A stretch of DNA of 57,883 nt from Sulfuritalea sp. Its GTDB lineage: Bacteria > Pseudomonadota > Gammaproteobacteria > Burkholderiales > Rhodocyclaceae. A program made the position numbers and the translations under genes. Location: the NCBI GenBank assembly GCA_030680805.1, contig JAUXUK010000098.1:1-57883 (forward strand), read 5' to 3'. Shown in pieces: positions 51,266 to 57,883 of this stretch (positions within the stretch are counted from its first letter, which is position 1; every line of letters starts with the position of its first letter). The notes beneath the pieces were generated by a model. It searched no databases. It had not been told where the DNA came from and saw only the letters and a program-made list of their open reading frames with translations.

Positions 51266-53497
51266 ATGCGACTGTCCCTGCGCTTCATTCTTCCTCTGCT
51301 GCTGGTCCTGGCGGGTATTGCCTATGCCGTGGCGCCGCTGGTCGACCAGCTCACGCTGAAATGGTTTGTGCGCGATCTCGAAATACGCGCAACGCTGATT
51401 GCCAACACTGTCCAGGAGCCACTGCTGGAACAGCTGGCCGCCGGCAAGAAGGCCAAGATCGGCGCATTCTTTGCGCGCATCACCCAGGATGAGCGGCTCT
51501 ACGCGGTCGGCTACTGCGGCTCGGACCAATCGACGGCGCTGGCCAGCCTCGCTTTGCCGGCTGAGATCCGCTGCAGCGATCTGGCCCGCTGGGAACAGGC
51601 GGGCGACCATTTGCTGTCGAGCAGCCGGGGCCCCTTGCACGTCTCGGTCAAGCCGATGACGAACGAACTGGGACCGGCGGGCAAGCTGGTCCTGGTCCAT
51701 GACATGAGCTTCGTCACGCGCCGCAGCGAAGAAACCAAGCGCTACGTCTTCTATTTCTTCATGGCACTGGCGGCGGTGGTCTCGCTGATTACAGTGGTCA
51801 TCGCCCAGTTGTCGTGGCGCGGCTGGATGGCCGGCATGCGCTCACTGCTGCGTGGCGAGGGTTTGTTGCGCCAGCCTGCGGCCGGCGCCGGAGCGGAACT
51901 GTCCGAGTTCAAGCCGATTGCCCGCGACCTGCAACGCCTGGTGCGCGAGCTGGAAGCGGAGACGCGCGCGCGCGACGAAAGCCAGATCACCTGGACCCCG
52001 GAGGCGCTGCGCGCCATTCTTCACGGCGAACTGCGCGGCGAGGATGTCATCGTGGTATCCAATCGCGAGCCCTACATCCATCAGCGACGCGGCGATCGCA
52101 TCGATGTGCAGCGCCCGGCCAGCGGCCTGGTCACGGCGCTGGAACCGATCATGCGCGCCTGTTCCGGCACCTGGATCGCTCATGGCAGCGGCTCGGCCGA
52201 CCGTGAGGTGGTCGACCGGCACGACCGTGTTGCCGTGCCGCCGGACAAGCCGGCCTACCAGATCCGCCGCGTCTGGCTAAGCGCGGAGGAGGAGGCCGGC
52301 TATTACTACGGACTGGCCAACGAAGGCCTCTGGCCGCTGTGCCACATCGCCCATGTGCGGCCTACTTTCCGCTCCGGCGACTGGGCCCATTATGTCGCGG
52401 TCAATCGCAAGTTCGCCAAGGCCGTGGTCAGCGAAGCCAAGACAAAAGCGCCCATTGTTCTGGTGCAGGATTATCACTTCGCGCTGCTGCCCCGGATGAT
52501 TCGCGAGGAACTGCCGGAGGCAACGATCATCACCTTCTGGCACATTCCCTGGCCCAACCCGGAGTCCTTCGCCATCTGCCCATGGGGAGACGAGATTTTG
52601 GCGGGGATGCTGGGCAGCAGCATTCTCGGTTTCCATACCCAGTTTCACTGCAACAACTTTGTCGATACCGTGGATCGCCAGCTTGAGGCACGCGTCGATC
52701 GCGAATCCTTCACCGTCTCCTTCGGGGGCAAGCTGACCGCAGTCCGCCGCTATCCAATTTCGATTGCCTGGCCGCCTGAGCAGGAACTGATGCAGAAGGA
52801 CGTCGCGAGCTGCCGCCGCGAGATTCGCCAGGCGAACGGTCTGCCGGCCGAGCACAAGCTGGGTATCGGCGTGGATCGCCTCGACTACACCAAGGGCATC
52901 GTGGAGCGTTTTCGTGCCATCGAGCGCCTGCTCGAACTGAATCCGGAGTGGATCGGACGCTTCAGCTTTATCCAGATCGCGGCGCCGACACGTTCCGGTA
53001 TCGACGAGTACCAGCACCACGAGGCGCAGGTACGGGCCATGGCCGCGCAGATCAACGGCCGCTTCGGACGCGACGGTCTGCTGCCCATCGTGCTCAAGGT
53101 CGAGCACCACGACGCGAAAGAGGTCTATGAGCATTTTCGTGCCGCCGATCTGTGCTTCGTCAGCAGCCTGCATGACGGCATGAACCTGGTCGCCAAGGAA
53201 TTTGTCGCCGCCCGCGACGACGAGCGCGGGGTACTGATCCTGTCCCAGTTCACCGGAGCGGCGCGGGAGTTGCCGGAAGCGCTGATTGTCAGTCCTTACG
53301 ATGCCGATCAGTGCGCGGCGGCCCTGCACGTGGCGCTGATCATGCCCGAGACCGAGCAGCGCGACCGCATGCGCCTGATGCGCGGACTGGTGGCCGAGTT
53401 CAACGTCTTCCGCTGGGCCGGCCGCATGCTGCTCGACGCCGCCGCCATGCGCCGGCGCGGGCGATTGGTCGGCAAGGGGGGTGGAACGGCGATATGA
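51266..53497 (+). CDS. otsA: trehalose-6-phosphate synthase with membrane sensor-like N-terminus
   Basis: A 743-residue protein, far longer than the usual ~470. Residues 1-235 look like a receptor: helix 1 (5-23), a periplasmic domain of about 135 residues with two Cys (84 and 103), helix 2 (160-180) and a HAMP-like segment (181-235). From about 260 it is a GT20 synthase: [50 protein letters not shown], and [15 protein letters not shown] near the end. It joins UDP-glucose to glucose-6-phosphate; a related acceptor (for example glycerol phosphate) is possible. ATG 51266 follows AGGAAA. Coupled to otsB by ATGA. Confidence 0.9.
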   Translation: MRLSLRFILPLLLVLAGIAYAVAPLVDQLTLKWFVRDLEIRATLIANTVQEPLLEQLAAGKKAKIGAFFARITQDERLYAVGYCGSDQSTALASLALPAEIRCSDLARWEQAGDHLLSSSRGPLHVSVKPMTNELGPAGKLVLVHDMSFVTRRSEETKRYVFYFFMALAAVVSLITVVIAQLSWRGWMAGMRSLLRGEGLLRQPAAGAGAELSEFKPIARDLQRLVRELEAETRARDESQITWTPEALRAILHGELRGEDVIVVSNREPYIHQRRGDRIDVQRPASGLVTALEPIMRACSGTWIAHGSGSADREVVDRHDRVAVPPDKPAYQIRRVWLSAEEEAGYYYGLANEGLWPLCHIAHVRPTFRSGDWAHYVAVNRKFAKAVVSEAKTKAPIVLVQDYHFALLPRMIREELPEATIITFWHIPWPNPESFAICPWGDEILAGMLGSSILGFHTQFHCNNFVDTVDRQLEARVDRESFTVSFGGKLTAVRRYPISIAWPPEQELMQKDVASCRREIRQANGLPAEHKLGIGVDRLDYTKGIVERFRAIERLLELNPEWIGRFSFIQIAAPTRSGIDEYQHHEAQVRAMAAQINGRFGRDGLLPIVLKVEHHDAKEVYEHFRAADLCFVSSLHDGMNLVAKEFVAARDDERGVLILSQFTGAARELPEALIVSPYDADQCAAALHVALIMPETEQRDRMRLMRGLVAEFNVFRWAGRMLLDAAAMRRRGRLVGKGGGTAI

Positions 53498-54246
53498 GGA
53501 AGGGATCCCGCCGCCCGCCGCCGGCACCCTGTGTCGAGTGCGCCTTTTTTCTCGATGTCGATGGCACGCTGCTGGAAATCGCCGACACGCCTTCTGCCGT
53601 GCGGGTGGATATGGAACTGCTCGAATTGATCGGAAGGCTGTTTCGGATCAGTGGCGGCGCGCTGGCTCTGGTCAGCGGTCGCTCGATCTCCGATCTGGAG
53701 GAGCTGCTGGGCGCGCAGCGCCTGCCGCTGGCCGGCCAGCACGGGCTGGAGCGTCGCGACGCCGCGGGAAGGCTGTGGATTCATGCCGCGCCTCCCGGCG
53801 CCAAATGCATGATCAAGGAGGCGCTGGCGGAGGTGCTGACTCGCCACCCCGGCCTGCTGCTGGAGGACAAGGGACTGACGCTCGCGCTGCACTACCGCCA
53901 GGCCCCGCATCTGGCCGCCTATGCGCACCGGCTGATGGCGAGGCTGATGCAGGAAGCGGGCGGCCAACTGGAGCTGCAGAAGGGCAAGCGCGTGATAGAA
54001 ATCAAACCGGCGGGCATCGATAAAGGTACGGCGGTGGCAGAGTATCTGACCGAGTCGCCCTTTCGCGGGCGCCATCCGGTGTTCATCGGTGATGACCTGA
54101 ATGACGAACACGGCTTTGCCGAAGTGAACCGGATGGGTGGAATCTCGATCAAGGTCGGCCCCGGGACGAGTTGCGCCCGCTATCGCCTGCCTCACGTCGC
54201 GGCTGTCCGCCATTGGCTGAACGCAGCACTGAAAGGAACACGATGA
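53494..54246 (+). CDS. otsB: trehalose-6-phosphate phosphatase
   Basis: A 250-residue HAD-superfamily phosphatase. Motif I is FFLDVDGTLLEIADTP (nucleophile Asp about residue 22), with SGRSISDLEELLG and GQHGLERRD as OtsB-type segments. Motif III/IV is KGTAVAEYL with FIGDDLNDEHGFAEVNRMGG. It removes phosphate from trehalose-6-phosphate to give trehalose. ATG overlaps the otsA stop, and its stop overlaps the GH15 start, so the three proteins are made together. Confidence 0.93.
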   Translation: MRKGSRRPPPAPCVECAFFLDVDGTLLEIADTPSAVRVDMELLELIGRLFRISGGALALVSGRSISDLEELLGAQRLPLAGQHGLERRDAAGRLWIHAAPPGAKCMIKEALAEVLTRHPGLLLEDKGLTLALHYRQAPHLAAYAHRLMARLMQEAGGQLELQKGKRVIEIKPAGIDKGTAVAEYLTESPFRGRHPVFIGDDLNDEHGFAEVNRMGGISIKVGPGTSCARYRLPHVAAVRHWLNAALKGTR

Positions 54247-56021
54247 ACACACTGGACCTGGCCTTGATCGGCAACTGCACGGTGGGCGCGCTCGTCGACG
54301 CGCGGGCGAAGATCGTCTGGGGCTGCTTCCCGCGCTTCGACGGCGACCCGGTGTTTTGCTCCCTCTTGAGGAACGCCGACGACTACGGCTTTTCCGCGGT
54401 CGAACTGGCCGATTGCGAACGCACCGAGCAACACTATCTGGAGAATACGGCGATCCTGGTCACACGCCTCCACGATTGCCATGGCGGCGCCATCGAAGTT
54501 ACCGATTTCGCACCGCGCTTCGGCCAGTACGGACGGATGTTCCGGCCGATGATGCTGGTACGCCGCATCCGCCGCCTCAGCGGCAGCCCGCGCCTGACCC
54601 TGCGCGTGCGGCCGGCCTGCAACGAGGGCGCCGCACGCCCGGAGGTCACCTGGGGCAGCAACCATATCCGCTATGTGGCACAGGGACTGACCCTGCGGCT
54701 CACGACCGATGCCTCGCTGACCGCGATCCTGCAGGAAACCGCATTCTTTCTCGAAGACACCGTGACCTTGCTGCTGGGGCCCGACGAATCGGTGCATGAG
54801 GCTGCCAACGAAGTCGGCCGCCGCTTCCTGGCGGAAACGACCGAGTACTGGAACGAGTGGGTGCGCTTCCTCGGCATACCCTTCGAGTGGCAGGAAGCGG
54901 TGATTCGCGCCGCGATCACGCTGAAACTGAACGCCTACGACGACACCGGCGCCATTGTCGCCGCCATGACAACTTCGATCCCCGAGGCGGCGGGCAGCGA
55001 GCGCAACTGGGACTACCGCTATTGCTGGGTGCGTGACGGCTATTTCGTGGTCAATGCGCTGAACCGCCTCGGCGCCACCCGTACCATGGAACGCTACCTC
55101 GGCTACATCGTCAATGTCGCCGCCAATGCCGGCGATGGCATGCTGCAACCCGTTTACGGCATCGATGGCCGCGCTGCGCTGGACGAACGGGAGATCAGCG
55201 CACTGGCCGGCTATCGCGGCATGGGTCCGGTGCGCATCGGCAACCTGGCCTACCGCCAGGTGCAGCATGACGTCTACGGCTCGGTCATCCTGGCGGCGAC
55301 TCACATCTTCTTCGACCAGCGCCTGACGCGGCGCGGCGACGAAGCCCTGTTCCATCGCCTCGAAGCGCTCGGCGAGCAGGCGCGGCGCTGCTACGACCAG
55401 CCCGATGCCGGCCTCTGGGAGTTGCGCGGCAGCGCGCGCGTGCATACCTTTTCGGCGGTGATGTGCTGGGCGGCCTGCGACCGTCTGGGGCGCATCGCTG
55501 CCCGTCTCGGACTGGCCGCGCGTGCGGAGTACTGGTTCGGCCATGCGACGCAGATGCATGCGACGATCAGCCAAAGGGCCTGGAGCAAAAAGCGCGGAGC
55601 CTTCGTTTCCACTTTCGATGGCAAGGCCATGGACGCCAGCCTGCTGTTGCTGGCCGAGGTCGGCTTTGTCGATGCCACCGATCCACGCTTTGCCGCTACC
55701 GTCAAGGCAGTCGAGAAAGACTTGCGCCACGGCGACTTCATTTTCCGCTATGTCGAGAAGGACGACTTCGGCGAGCCGGAGAACGCCTTCCTGGTGTGCA
55801 CCTTCTGGTACGTCAATGCCCTGGCGGCGCTGGACCGCCGCGACGAAGCGCGGGCGCTGTTCGAGAAGCTGCTGGCCTGCCGCAACCGCCACGGCCTGCT
55901 GGCGGAACACATCGATCCGCGCAGTAGCGAGCAGTGGGGCAACTTCGTGCAGACCTACAGCATGGTGGGCCTGATCAACGCCGCGATCCGCTTGTCGGTG
56001 CGTTGGGATCAGGCTTTTTGA
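54243..56021 (+). CDS. glycoside hydrolase family 15 protein (glucoamylase/trehalase-like)
   Basis: A 592-residue GH15 protein. The N-terminal beta-rich domain (about 1-230: ALIGNCTVGALVDARAKIVW, DFAPRFGQYGRMFRP) is followed by an (alpha/alpha)6 barrel with ERNWDYRYCWVRDGYFVVNA near residue 255-275. The catalytic acid region is in GLWELRGSARVHTFSAVMCW and the second in GLLAEHIDPRSSEQWGNFVQ. No signal peptide, so it acts in the cytoplasm. Family members cleave glucose from alpha-glucans or trehalose; its coupling to otsB suggests trehalose turnover. Its stop is about 120 bases before the IS element promoter. Confidence 0.92.
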   Translation: MNTLDLALIGNCTVGALVDARAKIVWGCFPRFDGDPVFCSLLRNADDYGFSAVELADCERTEQHYLENTAILVTRLHDCHGGAIEVTDFAPRFGQYGRMFRPMMLVRRIRRLSGSPRLTLRVRPACNEGAARPEVTWGSNHIRYVAQGLTLRLTTDASLTAILQETAFFLEDTVTLLLGPDESVHEAANEVGRRFLAETTEYWNEWVRFLGIPFEWQEAVIRAAITLKLNAYDDTGAIVAAMTTSIPEAAGSERNWDYRYCWVRDGYFVVNALNRLGATRTMERYLGYIVNVAANAGDGMLQPVYGIDGRAALDEREISALAGYRGMGPVRIGNLAYRQVQHDVYGSVILAATHIFFDQRLTRRGDEALFHRLEALGEQARRCYDQPDAGLWELRGSARVHTFSAVMCWAACDRLGRIAARLGLAARAEYWFGHATQMHATISQRAWSKKRGAFVSTFDGKAMDASLLLLAEVGFVDATDPRFAATVKAVEKDLRHGDFIFRYVEKDDFGEPENAFLVCTFWYVNALAALDRRDEARALFEKLLACRNRHGLLAEHIDPRSSEQWGNFVQTYSMVGLINAAIRLSVRWDQAF

Positions 56022-56083
56022 TAAGGGGGCGGAAGCTACGTTGGTGAACGGCCGGTCTGAAAGCGATTCTGTTGAAAAAGTCC

Positions 56084-56113
56084 TTGACATGCCATCTGCA
56101 TTACTAGTATGAT
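56084..56113 (+). promoter_or_regulatory. sigma-70-type promoter of the transposase
   Basis: A perfect -35 TTGACA (56084-56089) and -10 TATGAT (56108-56113) with an 18-base spacer, just inside the left inverted repeat and 30 bases before the transposase ATG. It is the best promoter match noticed in the window. Confidence 0.75.
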
Positions 56114-56142
56114 CATGGCATTGTTTGAGGGGATAAATTGCC

Positions 56143-57525
56143 ATGATGGGTCGTCAAGTGACGGGTCGAGAGCAACTGTTCTACACCTTCAGCATGGAGG
56201 ACCATGTTCCCGATGACCACCTGCTTCGGGGCATCCATCAGTTTCTTGACCTGAGTTCCTTCCGGCAGCACATGGAGCCGTTCTACAGTCCCATCGGCCG
56301 CCCCTCGATTGATCCCGAACTGATGATCCGCATGCTGATCGTCGGCTACTGCTTCGGTATCCGTTCAGAGCGGCGCCTGTGCGAGGAGGTCCATCTCAAT
56401 CTGGCCTACCGCTGGTTCTGTCGGCTGGGACTGGAAGACCCGGTGCCGAATCACTCCACTTTCTCCAAGAACCGGCACGGCCGCTTTCGCGATAGCCAGG
56501 CATTCCGCCAAGTATTCGAGGGCGTGCTTTCCCGTTGCATGGCCGAAGGGCTTTTGCGCGGTGAGGGCTTCGCCACAGACGCCAGCATCATCATGGCCGA
56601 TGTGAAGCGGCACAGCGGCGTTCCCGGCGATGAGCCGATTGATTGGGGTAACGCCGAGGAGGCGTCGCGGCCAGTGCGCGAGTATCTGGCCGCGCTGGCG
56701 GAAATGAACGCTCCCCCTGAGCCGCCCAAGTCAATCTCTTTGACGGATCCGGCGGCCTCCTGGACCAGCCGCGGTGGCCCGGCCTTCTTCGCCTATTCGA
56801 CCAATTATCTGATCGATCTCAAGGCCGGCATCATCGTCGATGTCGAGGCATCTGCCGTCAATAAGGCAGCCGAGGTTGATGCTACCAAGACGATGATAGA
56901 GCGGGTCGAGGACAAATTTGAGCTGAAGCCGGAACGTTTGGTCGGCGACACCAACTATGGGTCGGCTGCCATGCTCACCTGGTTGGTCGATGAGAAGCAG
57001 ATCGAACCGCATGTGCCGGTTTGCGATAAGACGGAACGTCACGATGGCACTTTGTCGTCCAGTGACTTTGAATGGAACCCGCTGGCTAACGAATACCGCT
57101 GCCCGAAGGGCAAGGCACTTCGCTCCAATTGGCGTCCGTTCAAGAATTCCCGCACACACATCACAAAGGAAGACACGATCATCTACCGCTCAAGCCAGCG
57201 CGACTGCGCGGCATGCCCGATGAAGAATCAGTGCTGTCCGAATACGTCGTCTCGCAAGATCGCCCGCAGCATCCATGAGGACGCCCGTGACGTAGCCCGG
57301 CGCATCGGTACGACCAAAGCGTATGAACTGTCAAGCAAGGAACGCAAGAAAGTCGAAATGCTGTTCGCTCATCTCAAGCGCATCTTGAAACTGGACAAAT
57401 TGCGACTGCGAGGATTCAGTGGTGCGAAAGATGAGTTCCTGCTGGCGGCAACCGCCCAGAATTTGCGACGAATGGCGAAGTGGTTGATGCCAGGAGCACC
57501 AAAAGCGCACCTGATACCCGCATAA
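56143..57525 (+). CDS. IS1182-family DDE transposase
   Basis: A 460-residue transposase with no frameshift. The N-terminal helical DNA-binding region includes IGRPSIDPELMIRMLIVGY and CEEVHLNLAYRWFCRLGL. The catalytic DDE core has FATDASIIMADVKRH (first Asp), VGDTNYGSAAML (second Asp) and the C-terminal SSKERKKVEMLFAHLKRIL with the Glu. A Cys-rich insert (CPKGKALR, then CAACPMKNQCCPNTS) resembles the zinc-binding part of this family. Intact, so the element may be active. Confidence 0.92.
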   Translation: MMGRQVTGREQLFYTFSMEDHVPDDHLLRGIHQFLDLSSFRQHMEPFYSPIGRPSIDPELMIRMLIVGYCFGIRSERRLCEEVHLNLAYRWFCRLGLEDPVPNHSTFSKNRHGRFRDSQAFRQVFEGVLSRCMAEGLLRGEGFATDASIIMADVKRHSGVPGDEPIDWGNAEEASRPVREYLAALAEMNAPPEPPKSISLTDPAASWTSRGGPAFFAYSTNYLIDLKAGIIVDVEASAVNKAAEVDATKTMIERVEDKFELKPERLVGDTNYGSAAMLTWLVDEKQIEPHVPVCDKTERHDGTLSSSDFEWNPLANEYRCPKGKALRSNWRPFKNSRTHITKEDTIIYRSSQRDCAACPMKNQCCPNTSSRKIARSIHEDARDVARRIGTTKAYELSSKERKKVEMLFAHLKRILKLDKLRLRGFSGAKDEFLLAATAQNLRRMAKWLMPGAPKAHLIPA

Positions 57526-57642
57526 CAGCGGGTTTACGGTTCCTCGCCTTCAGAAACCTGCAAACAACTCCGCGAAATATCCAATCAGCAACTCACGGAT
57601 CATGCGATCCTCAAAATAGAAACCGCGTTTTTCAACAGAATC

Positions 57643-57883
57643 CCTCCAACTCCGGACGCTGGCCCCAAACCGCCCCGGTTAGTGGGCCAAATCAAAGCAG
57701 TCATTCAATAGTTCATGGTTTTGGGGGCGCCAATGTCCCTTTATGTTAAGGGTTGTGGGATGCCTGCCTTAGCGTGATGACGTGCGGGAACCGACAAAGG
57801 TGGAGGCAGGCGTCGCACAAGCCCCAAGGGAGGAAACCGCGGAGATCTGGCGATGCAGGTGGAGCAGAGTGAAGCGCTATGGG
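57643..57883. other. unassigned right edge with strong inverted repeat
   Basis: Sequence beyond the IS with no open gene. GATGCCTGCCT (57759-57769) pairs with AGGCAGGCGTC (57804-57814) as an 11-base stem with one G-T pair; GTGCG (57782-57786) and CGCAC (57814-57818) form an alternative stem. This suggests a structured RNA or the end of another element, cut by the window. I cannot name it. Confidence 0.4.

Larger units (their letters stand above)
56065..57642 (+). mobile_element. IS1182-like insertion sequence
   Basis: About 1.58 kb bounded by inverted repeats: GATTCTGTTGAAAAAG (56065-56080) and GTTTTTCAACAGAATC (57627-57642), matching at 15 of 16 positions. It carries one intact transposase gene. 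The immediate flanks (left AAGC, right CTCC) show no obvious target duplication. It sits 43 bases after the GH15 stop and does not break a gene I can see. Confidence 0.88.

Noticed and set aside
54192-56144. 650-codon minus-strand open frame
   Set aside because: Antisense of the GH15 gene.

Overview
The window is a high-GC stretch of a proteobacterial chromosome. Betaproteobacteria, probably the Rhodocyclales or a close relative, is an inference from gene content and codon use; there is no rRNA or other marker gene to confirm it. Genes are tightly packed, with many ATGA stop/start overlaps. I saw no tRNA, rRNA or CRISPR array. The left edge starts inside an ABC-F (ettA-like) gene that carries an internal repeat. 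The right edge holds an IS1182-like insertion sequence followed by unassigned DNA with a strong inverted repeat.

Layout. 1-15 kb is ordinary chromosome: ettA, a drug/metabolite exporter, a PEBP-like protein, a lone Rieske protein, a TPR-CHAT lipoprotein, the RNA-modification genes rlhA and dusC, a benE/MocR-type divergent pair and an nhaR-like regulator. 15.1-35.4 kb is a nearly unbroken plus-strand run of stress and ion-homeostasis genes: a ribosome hibernation factor, TerC, BI-1/YccA, flotillin FloA, a YqaA-like protein, a NavAb-type voltage-gated sodium channel, HtpX, CcmE, a Tim44-like protein, SbtA with its PII-like partner SbtB, a CPA2 antiporter, a CaCA exchanger, a P2-type (Ca2+-like) ATPase and a CBS protein. 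Universal stress proteins are interleaved with these, often translationally coupled to a transporter. A marC remnant and a USP fragment show recent decay at its right end.

35.4-39.6 kb carries a CNNM/CorC-type protein and a FixJ-like regulator with its MASE1 histidine kinase, all on the minus strand. Divergent from the kinase, 39.8-49.6 kb encodes a hybrid Mrp/Mbh-type cation/proton antiporter (E, F, G, MbhD-like, B, C and three MrpD-like subunits). It is interrupted by a PiT phosphate transporter flanked by a chimeric partial copy of mrpD. 49.7-56.0 kb holds another USP, an orphan exbD, and a trehalose unit: otsA with an unusual two-TM sensor-like N-terminus, otsB and a GH15 enzyme.

How it may work together (inference): the 15-50 kb region looks like a membrane-energy and osmotic/ionic stress island. 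Na+, H+, Ca2+, bicarbonate and phosphate transport is combined with nucleotide-sensing proteins (USP, CBS, PII-like), ribosome hibernation and trehalose synthesis. The most unusual points are the USP-transporter coupling around a bacterial sodium channel, the membrane-sensor OtsA, and the PiT insertion with its mrpD chimera.
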